Below, one piece after another: positions 1-8,075 of a stretch of DNA of 64,000 nucleotides. Source of the DNA: Pseudomonas sp. MWU16-30317 (GTDB lineage: Bacteria; Pseudomonadota; Gammaproteobacteria; Pseudomonadales; Pseudomonadaceae); the NCBI RefSeq assembly GCF_020515695.1, contig NZ_JAIWJA010000005.1, positions 372,001 to 436,000 of the forward strand. Direction: 5' to 3'. Within the stretch, counting starts at the first letter, position 1, and each line of letters opens with the position of its first letter. The position numbers were made by a program, and so were the translations under genes. The notes below the pieces were generated by a model. It was given only the letters and a program-made list of their open reading frames with translations, was not told the origin of the DNA and did no database searches.

Positions 1-323
1 TGTTTCAGGCGGACACCTACGCCGACCTGTTCGCGCAGATCGTCGCCTCGTTCGGCCCGGCAGTGGCCTTCAACCTCAAGGCCAAGCAGTTGGCCAAGAC
101 CGAAGCGCTCACCGCTCTCAATCGCATCCAGTTGCAGATGAGCGCCATGGCCAAGGAAGACGGTGGCTACGTGCTGATGAACTTCAGCCAGTTGCTCGAC
201 GACGAACTGCAAGTGGTGCTGGTCTACGGCAACGACGTGCCGCGGGTGCTCGAGTTGTGCAGCGCCGCAGGCATTGCCGCTGCGCCGGCCCTGGAAGCGC
301 TGAAGGTAGCGGTCCATCAATAA
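1..323 (+). CDS. C-terminal part of an unidentified protein (5' end outside window)
   Basis: The reading frame is open from position 3 to the TAA at 321-323, so the left part of the gene lies outside the window. About 106 residues are visible, mostly helical and Ala/Leu-rich, without signal peptide, membrane segment or recognisable catalytic motif. An internal GTG at 63 could serve as a start, but coding character continues upstream of it, so a truncated longer gene is more likely. I do not recognise the family. Confidence 0.6.
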   Translation, partial: FQADTYADLFAQIVASFGPAVAFNLKAKQLAKTEALTALNRIQLQMSAMAKEDGGYVLMNFSQLLDDELQVVLVYGNDVPRVLELCSAAGIAAAPALEALKVAVHQ

Positions 324-416
324 CCCCGCCTTGCCACCGGTGTGTGGCGCAGTACGGAACCTCTGCCCCCCGCCAATGCTCATACCCATAGCTACTCTTC
401 CCTCAAGGAGCATCAC

Positions 417-608
417 ATGGGTTCTACCTTCAATGGCTTGATCGGCCTGATCATTCTCGCTCTGGATATCTGGGCGATCCTTAACGTGGTCAAAAGCGGT
501 GCCGAAATCGGTGCCAAGGTGCTGTGGATCCTGTTGATCATTCTGTTGCCGGTTCTCGGCTTGATCATCTGGGCCATTGCCGGGCCGCGTGGCAACGTGC
601 GGGTCTAG
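417..608 (+). CDS. Small PLDc_N-domain membrane protein
   Basis: This 63-residue protein is two hydrophobic helices (about residues 5-26 and 37-57) joined by a short polar loop and ending in GPRGNVRV. That is the layout of the PLDc_N family (the N-terminal membrane anchor of cardiolipin synthases, also found alone). The ATG at 417 follows AAGGAG (404-409) at good spacing; longer in-frame starts upstream have no such site. As a stand-alone anchor it has no catalytic HKD motif, so a structural inner-membrane role is an inference. Its function is unknown. Confidence 0.8.
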   Translation: MGSTFNGLIGLIILALDIWAILNVVKSGAEIGAKVLWILLIILLPVLGLIIWAIAGPRGNVRV

Positions 609-684
609 CCCGCAGCGGGGGAATTCACCATGGATTCCCTCAGGTTTCATCCGCAACGTTCGACCCTTCCTCTTCCTCCACGTA

Positions 685-711
685 GAATGCGCGCCGTTAC
701 AGGGCGCATTC
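685..711 (+). terminator. Hairpin, possible terminator after the PLDc_N gene
   Basis: Perfect 8-bp inverted repeat GAATGCGC / GCGCATTC around an 11-base loop, 77 bp after the stop. There is no clear T-run after it, so Rho-independent function is uncertain. Apart from this and the REP pair, nothing else was seen between 609 and 927. Confidence 0.4.
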
Positions 712-770
712 GTCGTGCTGCTTAATGTGTTGCAGAGTGTAAGCAAGTATTCCGGTGCGTTCGCGTGCCA

Positions 771-837
771 TTCGCGGGCGGAGTCCGCTCCCACAGGGGT
801 TAAGTGCTTCTGTAGGGGCGGGCTCCGCGCGCGAAGC
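771..837. repeat. REP-like inverted pair
   Basis: Two opposed arms (CGCGGGCGGAGTCCGCTCCCACAG and TGTAGGGGCGGGCTCCGCGCGCGAAG) match the GGGAGCGGGC...GCCCGCGAAG palindrome that recurs through the window. Intergenic, upstream of the LtaS-like gene. Confidence 0.7.
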
Positions 838-927
838 GCTTGATCCTGCCAACGCAATTTTGACAGCCCGTTGCCGACAATCCGCGCCCTACACATCCAA
901 TCGAAATCCAAGGGATCATCACACGCT

Positions 928-3015
928 ATGGCCAACCCGGACGCCTCCAGCCCACCGCTAGCCAAGCCTCGGCTGCCGCAACCCACCGTCAGGTCACACA
1001 TCGCCTATATGCTCCTCAGCGGCCTGGCCATCATGGTCATGCTCAGCCTGCTGCGTCTGGCGCTGCTCGCCTACAACCGCGAGATGATTCTCACCACGCC
1101 CGCTTCGACCTTCCTCGAAGCTTTTGGCAATGGCGTGCGCTTCGACTTGCGCCTCACCGCTTACATCCTCGTGCCGGTAACGTTGGGCCTGCTGTTCCAA
1201 CGGCTGATTGCAATGCGATGCATCTGGCGCCTGTGGCTGACGGTCACGTCCAGCATTGCCCTGTTCCTCGGGCTGATGGACATGGACTTCTACCGTGAAT
1301 TTCACCAACGTCTCAACGGCCTGGTGTTCCAGTACGTCAAGGAAGACCCGAAAACCGTACTGAGCATGATCTGGTACGGCTATCCGGTGGTCCGCTACCT
1401 GTTGGCCTGGGCCTTGGTGACCTGGCTGCTGAGCCTGGTGTTCAAGGGTATCGATCGCTTGACCCGGCCACATACCCCACGCGTACCTGCCAAGTGGTTC
1501 CTGCGCCTGGGCGTGCTGGTGATCTGCGCGGCCGTGCTGGTGCTGTCCGCCCGCGGCACGCTGCGCCAAGGCCCGCCGCTGCGTTGGGGTGATGCCTACA
1601 CCACCGATTCGAACTTCGCCAACCAGTTGGGCCTCAACTCCACGTTGAGCCTGATCGAAGCCGCCAAAAGCGAATTCTCCGAGCAGCGCAGCAACATCTG
1701 GAAGTCGACCATGCCCCCTGATGTAGCTCGGGACGTAGTGCGCAAGATGCTGCTGACGCCGAACGACACCCTGGTCGAGCCTGATCTGGCACCGGTGCGC
1801 CGTGATAACACGCCGCCGGCCGAGAACACCCTGCCAATCAAGAACGTCGTGGTCATCCTCATGGAAAGCTTCGCCGGTCACTCGGTGGGCGCGCTGGGGG
1901 CGGATACCAACATCACGCCGAACTTCGACAAGCTGGCGAAAGAGGGCGTGCTGTTCGACCACTTCTTCTCCAACGGCACCCATACCCACCAGGGCATGTT
2001 CGCCACCATGGGCTGCTTCCCCAACCTGCCGGGCTTCGAATACCTGATGCAGACGCCAGAGGGGTCGCACAAATTGTCGGGCCTCCCGGCTCAGCTGAGT
2101 GCGCGCAAGTACGACGACGTGTATGTCTATAACGGCGATTTCGCCTGGGACAACCAGTCGGGCTTCTTCGGCAACCAGGGCATGACCACCTTCATCGGCC
2201 GCAACGACTTCGTCAATCCGGTGTTCTCCGACCCGACCTGGGGCGTGTCCGACCAGGACATGTTCGATCGCGGCAACGAGGAGCTGGCAGCTCGGGGCGA
2301 CAAGGGGCGGCCGTTCTACGCGCTGCTGCAAAGCCTGTCCAACCACGTGCCGTACGCCTTGCCGAAAAAACTGCCGGTCGAGCCGGTAACCGGCCAGGGC
2401 AGCCTCGATTTGCACCTGACCGCCATGCGCTACGCAGACTGGTCACTGGGGCAGTTCTTCGAAAAGGCCCGCAAGTCGCCGTACTTCAACCAGACGCTGT
2501 TCGTCATCGTCGGTGACCACGGCTTTGCCAACAACAACCAGGTCACCGAAATGGACCTGGGGCGCTTCAACGTACCGTTGCTGCTGATCGGCCCGGGCAT
2601 CCAGCAGAAGTTCGGTGCGGTCAACCACACCGTGGGTACTCAGGTCGATATCGTGCCGACCATCATGGGCCGTCTCGGTGGGACCAGCCGCACCCAGTGC
2701 TGGGGGCGCGACTTGCTCAACCTGCCGGCGGGCGATCCTGGTTTCGGCATGATCAAGCCTTCGGGTGGTGAGCTGGAAGTGGCCCTGGTCACCGGCAACC
2801 GCATCTTCATCGAGCCGGCCGAGAAGGACATGCCGCCCAAGCTGTATCACTATCAGCTGGGCCGTCAGTTCAGCGCCGAGGCGATCCCCGATGGCGACCC
2901 TGATGCCGCTGACAAGGCCGACCTGCGCCAGCGCCTGGATGCCTTTATCCAGACCGCCACCCAAGCGCTGATCGATAACCGTGCCGGTGCCGAAAAGGCC
3001 GCCAAGGACAACTGA
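928..3015 (+). CDS. LTA synthase-like sulfatase-fold phosphoglycerol transferase
   Basis: 695 residues: five hydrophobic helices in the first ~210 residues, then a periplasmic alkaline-phosphatase/sulfatase-fold domain. Visible active-site elements are VVILMESF (metal ligand E313), SNGTHTHQG (likely nucleophile T351) and GDHG (D530, H531), the order found in LtaS/OpgB enzymes that move phosphoglycerol from phosphatidylglycerol. A Gram-negative has no lipoteichoic acid, so the acceptor is probably a periplasmic glucan or envelope glycan (inference). I chose ATG 928 (MANPDAS...); an upstream TTG at 871 would add 19 atypical residues. Flanked by REP elements and apparently monocistronic. Confidence 0.85.
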   Translation: MANPDASSPPLAKPRLPQPTVRSHIAYMLLSGLAIMVMLSLLRLALLAYNREMILTTPASTFLEAFGNGVRFDLRLTAYILVPVTLGLLFQRLIAMRCIWRLWLTVTSSIALFLGLMDMDFYREFHQRLNGLVFQYVKEDPKTVLSMIWYGYPVVRYLLAWALVTWLLSLVFKGIDRLTRPHTPRVPAKWFLRLGVLVICAAVLVLSARGTLRQGPPLRWGDAYTTDSNFANQLGLNSTLSLIEAAKSEFSEQRSNIWKSTMPPDVARDVVRKMLLTPNDTLVEPDLAPVRRDNTPPAENTLPIKNVVVILMESFAGHSVGALGADTNITPNFDKLAKEGVLFDHFFSNGTHTHQGMFATMGCFPNLPGFEYLMQTPEGSHKLSGLPAQLSARKYDDVYVYNGDFAWDNQSGFFGNQGMTTFIGRNDFVNPVFSDPTWGVSDQDMFDRGNEELAARGDKGRPFYALLQSLSNHVPYALPKKLPVEPVTGQGSLDLHLTAMRYADWSLGQFFEKARKSPYFNQTLFVIVGDHGFANNNQVTEMDLGRFNVPLLLIGPGIQQKFGAVNHTVGTQVDIVPTIMGRLGGTSRTQCWGRDLLNLPAGDPGFGMIKPSGGELEVALVTGNRIFIEPAEKDMPPKLYHYQLGRQFSAEAIPDGDPDAADKADLRQRLDAFIQTATQALIDNRAGAEKAAKDN

Positions 3016-3028
3016 TCCAGCGCAACCC

Positions 3029-3095
3029 CTTGTGGGAGCGGGCGCTGCCCGTGAAGCTTTCAAAGGCTTCGCGGGCCGTGCCCGCTCCCACAGTT
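3029..3095. repeat. REP-like inverted pair
   Basis: Two well-conserved opposed arms (TGTGGGAGCGGGCGCTGCCC... and ...CGGGCCGTGCCCGCTCCCACA) starting 14 bp after the LtaS-like stop codon; may act as a transcript-end stem. Confidence 0.85.
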
Positions 3096-3201
3096 GTTTT
3101 GCGCATTGCAATCGCGCTGAACGATTGCCAACCCCATCCGGTCTACTGCTCCACAAGCACGTATCACACAGCTTCTTGTGCCATCAGCTGAGGAGATACC
3201 A

Positions 3202-3438
3202 ATGAAAGAGTGGGTGATCAACTTCATCGATCAAACCGGCATGCCCACCAGCATTACGGTGAGCAAGGATCAGGAGCCCAGCAGGGAAGATGCTGCGGTG
3301 CTGATTCGTGCGCAATTGTTCCCGGTGATCGACAAAGCCAACCTCAACGATTTCGAAGGGCGGGTCGACAAGCCCACCGAACGTTCGCTCGAGGAACATG
3401 GCGGGGTGAAGATCATTTCCATCACAGCGGCTGCCTGA
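3202..3438 (+). CDS. Hypothetical 78-residue cytoplasmic protein
   Basis: A small acidic protein (MKEWVINFIDQTG...) with no signal peptide or membrane helix. The ATG at 3202 follows GAGGAGATACC (3190-3200), a clear ribosome binding site, and codon use is typical of the replicon, so I think it is real. I do not recognise the family. It lies about 200 bp upstream of the RraB-family gene on the same strand, with no obvious terminator between, so co-transcription is possible. Confidence 0.65.
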   Translation: MKEWVINFIDQTGMPTSITVSKDQEPSREDAAVLIRAQLFPVIDKANLNDFEGRVDKPTERSLEEHGGVKIISITAAA

Positions 3439-3635
3439 AAGACCCACTGGTACACCGTTGCCCTTCGCGTTACTCTGCAACTCAGGCCCTGGCGAATGTC
3501 CTGTTCGCTACGGTCTGTCTGTTCGCTACATGCTGTTCCCAGGTGACCGTTTGCGTTGCGCTGTCCAACCCGCTTATCAAGAAGGGAGGTCCTGGAACAC
3601 TGAAAGTCTATCCATCAATCTGAGGAGGACGATCC

Positions 3636-3977
3636 ATGAGCACAGCCTATCAAGAAGACATCAGCATCTCCGTACTGCGCCGCATGAAGGAAGGCGGCTT
3701 CGATTTCGCCCGTATCCATCCCATCGAGTTCTACGCGGTCTTCCCCGACGAAGACCGTGCGCGGGTGGCTGCCGGCAAGTTCCAGGGCGAGTCGCTCAAC
3801 GCGCAGGTCTGCGAGCGTGACGACGGCGGCTGGGGATTGGAGCTGAGCAAGGTGATGTACGCGACTTATGGTGGGATCGGTGAGTTCGAACAAGAACTCG
3901 AAACCTTGATAGAGCCACTGGGGGGCGAGGTGGAAGGCTGGGGAGTCAAGCACGAAATCAAGCGGCAGCACGCTTGA
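3636..3977 (+). CDS. RraB-family protein (RNase E inhibitor-like)
   Basis: The 113-residue protein carries a RraB/DUF695-type pattern: an N-terminal helix with FDFARIHPIEFYAVFPD, an AGKFQGESL helix, a central WGLELSKVM strand, and a C-terminal GGEVEGWGVKHE. RraB of E. coli binds the RNase E scaffold region and dampens mRNA decay. The match here is to the fold family, so actual RNase E binding is an inference. The start follows GAGGAGGAC. A strong terminator follows directly, so this ends its transcription unit. Confidence 0.75.
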   Translation: MSTAYQEDISISVLRRMKEGGFDFARIHPIEFYAVFPDEDRARVAAGKFQGESLNAQVCERDDGGWGLELSKVMYATYGGIGEFEQELETLIEPLGGEVEGWGVKHEIKRQHA

Positions 3978-3993
3978 CTCAGGCAGGTCCTCG

Positions 3994-4025
3994 AAAAGGG
4001 GCGGGTGGCGACACTCGCCCCTTTT
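3994..4025 (+). terminator. Rho-independent terminator after the RraB-family gene
   Basis: Perfect 10-bp inverted repeat AAAAGGGGCG / CGCCCCTTTT ending in a T-run, 16 bp after the stop codon. A second small hairpin (GACGCC TTC GGCGTC followed by A-rich DNA) lies at about 4038-4052. Confidence 0.8.
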
Positions 4026-4226
4026 GGCAACACCCGACGCCTTCGGCGTCAAAAAATACAGCGACGCATCTGGCAGTTCTGCTAAGTGCGTTCACCTGCA
4101 AGGATTGCCGGTCACACGCAGTAAAACAGTCATCCTTATGCCAATGAATTCTCTGCCGGCTAAGCTGGTCATAATCGATGGGCTGCATCGTGATGAAGCG
4201 TTGGCGATTCCATTGGAGCGTTTGCC

Positions 4227-4241
4227 GCACAGCTTTGGTGC
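4227..4241 (+). promoter_or_regulatory. NtrC-like dyad upstream of the sigma-54 promoter
   Basis: GCAC-AGCTTTG-GTGC fits the GCAC-N7-GTGC core of NtrC sites (consensus TGCACC-N5-GGTGCA; the right half is complete, the left has one mismatch). The dyad extends to CGCAC/GTGCG. It is centred about 85 bp upstream of the start predicted from the -12 element. One dyad alone could be chance; its value comes from its position. Confidence 0.45.
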
Positions 4242-4293
4242 GAGGCATTTGGCGCTTGGCTCCAAAGGGTTGATTTTAAAGCGTTTATGCCGA

Positions 4294-4309
4294 TGGCACG
4301 GGCCTTGCG
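4294..4309 (+). promoter_or_regulatory. Sigma-54 (RpoN) -24/-12 promoter of the ATP-grasp operon
   Basis: TGGCACG-GGCC-TTGCG matches the RpoN consensus TGGCACG-N4-TTGCW at every fixed base but the last, with GG and GC at the required spacing. Transcription should begin near 4319, leaving a short leader with AAGGAG at 4332-4337 and the start codon at 4344. RpoN promoters need an AAA+ activator bound upstream; see the NtrC-like dyad at 4227-4241. Confidence 0.8.
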
Positions 4310-4343
4310 ATGGTTCTTGTGTCCGGGTGACAAGGAGTACGGC

Positions 4344-5753
4344 ATGAGCCGCACCAATTATGATGAGATGTACGATGCCGACGGCAATGTCCGCCCGCAT
4401 TATCGCGAGTTCGCACGCTGGCTTGCCGACACGCCTGACGACCTTCTGGCCCAACGGCGGCGTGAAGCCGACCTGCTGTTCCATCGCGCCGGTATCACCT
4501 TCACCCTATACGGGGACGAGCAGGGTACTGAACGGCTGATTCCTTTCGACACCATCCCGCGCAGCATTCCTGCCAGCGAGTGGCGAGTGGTGGAAAAAGG
4601 CTGTATTCAGCGGGTCAAGGCGTTGAACATGTTCCTTGCCGACCTGTACCACGATCAGCGCATCATCAAGGCAGGTGTCGTGCCGGCCGAACAGGTACTG
4701 GCCAACGAGCAGTACCAATTGGCGATGCAGGGCCTCAACCTGCACCGTGACATTTATTCGCATATCTCCGGGGTCGACCTGGTTCGCGATGGTGACGGCA
4801 CTTACTACGTGCTGGAAGACAACCTGCGCACGCCGAGCGGCGTCAGCTACATGCTCGAAGACCGTAAGATGATGATGCGCCTGTTCCCCGAGCTGTTCTC
4901 CGCGCAGCGCATCGCTCCCATCGATCATTACCCCAACTTGCTGCTCGATACCCTCAAGAGCTCCAGCCAGCTGGATAATCCCAGCGTGGTGGTGATGACC
5001 CCTGGGCGCTTCAACAGCGCGTTTTTCGAGCACGCGTTTCTGGCGCGGGAGATGGGTGTCGAGCTGGTAGAGGGTGCGGACCTGTTCGTGCGTGACGATC
5101 GGGTATTCATGCGCACGACCTCCGGGCCCAAACCGGTGGACGTCATCTACCGCCGGCTCGACGACGCTTTCCTCGATCCGCTGGCGTTCAATCCGGATTC
5201 GGCGCTGGGCGTGCCTGGCCTGCTGTCGGCCTATCGCTCAGGCAACGTGGTGTTGGCCAACGCCATCGGTACCGGGGTAGCGGACGACAAATCCATCTAC
5301 CCGTATGTCACCGACATGATTCGTTTCTATCTGGACGAAGAAGCCATCCTCAAGAACGTGCCCACCTGGCAGTGCCGCAAGCCCGACGAGCTGTCTCACG
5401 TACTGGCCCACTTGCCGGAACTGGTGGTCAAGGAAACTCAAGGATCGGGCGGCTACGGCATGCTCGTGGGCCCGGCGGCCAGTGCTGCCGAGATCGAATC
5501 CTTCCGTGCCCGCCTGAAGGCCAAGCCCCACGCCTATATCGCTCAACCGACGTTGTCCCTGTCGACCTGTCCGACCTTTGTCGAGAACGGCATCGCTCCA
5601 CGTCACATCGATCTTCGCCCGTTCGTGCTGTCCGGTCGTGAAACCCGCGTGGTCCCTGGCGGCCTGACCCGAGTGGCGCTGCGTGAAGGCTCCCTGGTGG
5701 TCAATTCCTCCCAGGGCGGCGGAACCAAGGACACCTGGGTGGTTGAAGATTAA
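4344..5753 (+). CDS. Circularly permuted ATP-grasp protein (DUF404/DUF407 type)
   Basis: 469 residues. The strongest family signature is VLEDNLRTPSGVSYMLEDR in the N-terminal half; a C-terminal catalytic part includes VVKETQGSGGYGM. Circularly permuted ATP-grasps of this type are predicted amide/peptide ligases that activate a carboxylate as an acyl phosphate; no substrate is established. It is the first gene of a three-gene operon with an alpha-E protein and a transglutaminase-like protein, a combination proposed by comparative genomics (Aravind and colleagues) to make or attach small peptides. ATG 4344 has AAGGAG seven bases upstream. A sigma-54 promoter sits 35 bp ahead of the start codon. 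Confidence 0.88.
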   Translation: MSRTNYDEMYDADGNVRPHYREFARWLADTPDDLLAQRRREADLLFHRAGITFTLYGDEQGTERLIPFDTIPRSIPASEWRVVEKGCIQRVKALNMFLADLYHDQRIIKAGVVPAEQVLANEQYQLAMQGLNLHRDIYSHISGVDLVRDGDGTYYVLEDNLRTPSGVSYMLEDRKMMMRLFPELFSAQRIAPIDHYPNLLLDTLKSSSQLDNPSVVVMTPGRFNSAFFEHAFLAREMGVELVEGADLFVRDDRVFMRTTSGPKPVDVIYRRLDDAFLDPLAFNPDSALGVPGLLSAYRSGNVVLANAIGTGVADDKSIYPYVTDMIRFYLDEEAILKNVPTWQCRKPDELSHVLAHLPELVVKETQGSGGYGMLVGPAASAAEIESFRARLKAKPHAYIAQPTLSLSTCPTFVENGIAPRHIDLRPFVLSGRETRVVPGGLTRVALREGSLVVNSSQGGGTKDTWVVED

Positions 5754-5765
5754 GGAAGCCTGCCA

Positions 5766-6713
5766 ATGCTAAGTAGAACCGCCTCGGATTTGTACTGGAT
5801 GTCGCGTTACCTGGAGCGTGCCGAAAACCTCGCACGCATGCTCGACGTCAGCTATTCGCTGTCGCTGATGCCGCAGGATGGTCGTGAAGGCCTCGACGAG
5901 ATGGCCATGCCGTTGCTGATTACCGGCACGCTGGATGATTACCTGGAGCGTCACGGCAAGCTGCACGCCGAGCGTCTGTTGTTCTTTTTTGCCCTCGACG
6001 CCACCAACCCCGCCAGCATCTACAGCTGCCTGGGCGCGGCACGTGCCAGTGCCCACGCCGTGCGCGGGCGGATCACCGCCGACATGTGGGAGAACATCAA
6101 CTCCACGTGGCTGGAAATTCGCGGAATCGCCGAGCAAGGCCTGAGCCGCTATGGCATGAGTCGCTTCTGCGAGTGGTTGAAAGAGCGTTCGCACCTGTTT
6201 CGCGGTGCCACCTACGGCACCCTGATGCGCAATGATGCCTTCCGCTTCATTCGCTTGGGCACCTTTATCGAACGCGCCGATAACACCTTGCGCCTGCTCG
6301 ATGCCAGATACGAAATGCTCGGTGATGAAGCCGACGCCGTCAGCGACAGTTCCGCCCGCGGGTACTACCAATGGAGTGCCCTGCTGCGGTCTCTGTCGTC
6401 GTTCGAGGCGTACACCGAGATCTACCGCGATGCGCCCTCGGCGCGCAACGTTGCGCAGATGCTGCTGTTGCGTGCCGATGTACCGCGTTCGCTGCGTGCC
6501 TGCACTGAAGAGATCGACCAGACCCTGTCGCAACTGCCAGGCACCAATGGTCGGCCGGCTCAGCGCCTGGCTGCAGAGCTCGATGCCCGCCTGCGCTATA
6601 CCGGGATCAGCGAGATCCTCGAAGAAGGCCTGCATGAGTGGTTGAACGAATCCATCCCGCTGATGGCTCAGCTGGGCAACGAAATTCACAGCTCTTACCT
6701 GGAGGCTCTATGA
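5766..6713 (+). CDS. Alpha-E domain protein (DUF403)
   Basis: The 315-residue, all-helical protein opens with the family signature LSRTASDLYWMSRYLERAEN and contains a second characteristic helix pair around FIRLGTFIERADNTLRLLDARYE. Alpha-E proteins have no known enzymatic activity. They nearly always travel with the permuted ATP-grasp and a transglutaminase-like gene, and are thought to be structural or substrate-handling partners. It starts 12 bp after the ATP-grasp gene and its TGA overlaps the next start as ATGA (6710-6713), indicating translational coupling. Confidence 0.9.
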   Translation: MLSRTASDLYWMSRYLERAENLARMLDVSYSLSLMPQDGREGLDEMAMPLLITGTLDDYLERHGKLHAERLLFFFALDATNPASIYSCLGAARASAHAVRGRITADMWENINSTWLEIRGIAEQGLSRYGMSRFCEWLKERSHLFRGATYGTLMRNDAFRFIRLGTFIERADNTLRLLDARYEMLGDEADAVSDSSARGYYQWSALLRSLSSFEAYTEIYRDAPSARNVAQMLLLRADVPRSLRACTEEIDQTLSQLPGTNGRPAQRLAAELDARLRYTGISEILEEGLHEWLNESIPLMAQLGNEIHSSYLEAL

Positions 6714-7507
6714 GGCTTTCGATCAGTCACGAAACCGCTTACCACTATGACGACGAAGTGCGTGCCAGCATCCAGTATCTGCGCCTGACGCCCCACGACA
6801 GCGATCGCCAGCATGTCCTCAGCTGGGAGTTGGACCTGCCTCGCCAGGTGCGCGCGCAGATCGACCCGTTCGGCAATATCTTCCATGTACTGACCTTGGA
6901 CGAGCCCCACGAGAGCATCGTCATCAAGGCCCGCGGTCAGGTCGATATCGATGAGAAGAGCGAGTCGGAACATGAAAGCCAGTCTGCGTTTCCGTTCTTG
7001 CGAATGACCCGCCTGACGGAGCCGGATGCAGCCTTGCGCGAGTTCGCGGCCCAGCAATGCAATCAACGCCGGGATCGCAATGCGCTGATCGATTTGATGC
7101 ATGGCCTCAACCAGCACATCGCCTATACCCCTGGGGTGACCAAGGTCGACACCAGCGCCGCCGAGGCCTTCGAGGCCAAAGCCGGCGTCTGTCAGGACCA
7201 CACCCACACGTTCCTGGCTTGCGCCCGCAGCCTGCACGTGCCCGCGCGCTACGTGTCGGGTTATCTGTTCAGCGAGAACAGCGAGCACCTGGCCAGCCAT
7301 GCCTGGGCTGAAGCCTGGATCGACGATGCGTGGTACAGCTTCGATGTCACCAATGGGCTCTCCAGGCCCGAGCGCCACCTCAAGCTGGCCGTGGGCCTGG
7401 ACTACCTGGATGCCTGCCCGGTTCGCGGCATGCGTCGGGGCGGTGGCTTCGAGCAGATGCATGCCAAGGCGGTGTCGATGCCGAGGATTCAGGTGCAGCG
7501 CCAGTAG
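6710..7507 (+). CDS. Transglutaminase-like cysteine protease/amidase of the ATP-grasp operon
   Basis: 265 residues with an N-terminal beta-rich domain (residues ~1-90, starting MRLSISHETAYHY) and a transglutaminase-like papain-fold domain. The Cys-His-Asp triad is visible: GVCQDH (C161), SHAWAEAW, and FDVTNG. Proteins of this set are predicted to cleave or rearrange amide bonds of whatever the ATP-grasp partner makes. The start codon overlaps the alpha-E stop. No proteasome-like Anbu gene, found beside some homologous operons, is next to it; a REP pair and a 31-residue ORF on the other strand follow. Confidence 0.88.
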   Translation: MRLSISHETAYHYDDEVRASIQYLRLTPHDSDRQHVLSWELDLPRQVRAQIDPFGNIFHVLTLDEPHESIVIKARGQVDIDEKSESEHESQSAFPFLRMTRLTEPDAALREFAAQQCNQRRDRNALIDLMHGLNQHIAYTPGVTKVDTSAAEAFEAKAGVCQDHTHTFLACARSLHVPARYVSGYLFSENSEHLASHAWAEAWIDDAWYSFDVTNGLSRPERHLKLAVGLDYLDACPVRGMRRGGGFEQMHAKAVSMPRIQVQRQ

Positions 7508-7523
7508 ATTGGGGGGCAGATAG

Positions 7524-7590
7524 CATCGCGGGCAACGGCTGCTCCCACAGGACAGGGTCTAATGTGGGAGCGGGTGTTGCCCGCGACGCT
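7524..7590. repeat. REP-like inverted pair
   Basis: Opposed arms (TCGCGGGCAACGGCTGCTCCCACAG and TGTGGGAGCGGGTGTTGCCCGCGA) 17 bp after the transglutaminase-like gene. The rest of 7508-8075 holds only the 31-residue ORF below; nothing else could be supported. Confidence 0.8.
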
Positions 7591-7593
7591 GTT

Positions 7594-7689
7594 TCAACCA
7601 ATCAACCTGGTCAGATTGGGAATGATCAGCAGCAAAGTCGTTGCTACCACGATGAGTCCGGCCTGACGAATTTTGGGATGTCTGAACAT
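7594..7689 (-). CDS. Candidate 31-residue membrane mini-protein
   Basis: On the minus strand, ATG at 7689 opens a 31-codon frame beginning MFRHPKIRQAGL, with a basic N-terminus, one hydrophobic helix of about 18 residues (IVVATTLLLIIPN region) and a short RLIG tail. AAAGG lies about nine bases upstream of the ATG. The basic-then-hydrophobic layout is typical of single-pass small membrane proteins. The gene sits in an otherwise empty gap beside a REP pair. Evidence is sequence layout only, so it may be chance. Confidence 0.4.
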   Translation of the reverse strand: MFRHPKIRQAGLIVVATTLLLIIPNLTRLIG

Positions 7690-8075
7690 GGCTCGGTGCC
7701 TTTGTTGTTATTGCGATGTGCCGACTGCTTGCCGCGTAGCCCGGGCAACGGCCAGAACTGCGAAATCGATCGTCGACCTCCGGCTCCGGCAAAACCCGGC
7801 AGCGGAGGTACAGGGTTAACAGTAGAAGCCACGCGGACTATGACTTAGAACCATTTTGTATGAATGACTCGAATTCTAATCTTTCATGGGAATAAGCCCA
7901 CTGGCGCGCGCTTCACCAGCCGCCAGCTAGAGGCGTTGGAGGCGAGTAGTAACGATTCAGCATGGGATTGCCGTTCGTCAGAGGTGATTTTTTCGCGCTC
8001 CCCTTGCCTTGAGGCAATCTTTCAAGGCAAGGTTTGGCCAGTGCCTTCACCTTCTTCCCAGTGTCGAGAATATTT

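Noticed and set aside
860..881. TTGACA...GACAAT as a sigma-70 promoter for the LtaS-like gene
   Set aside because: Spacing is only 10 bp, far below 16-18 bp.
994..2415. 473-codon open frame antisense to the LtaS-like gene
   Set aside because: His/Gln-rich composition typical of antisense shadows; LtaS frame has clear active site.
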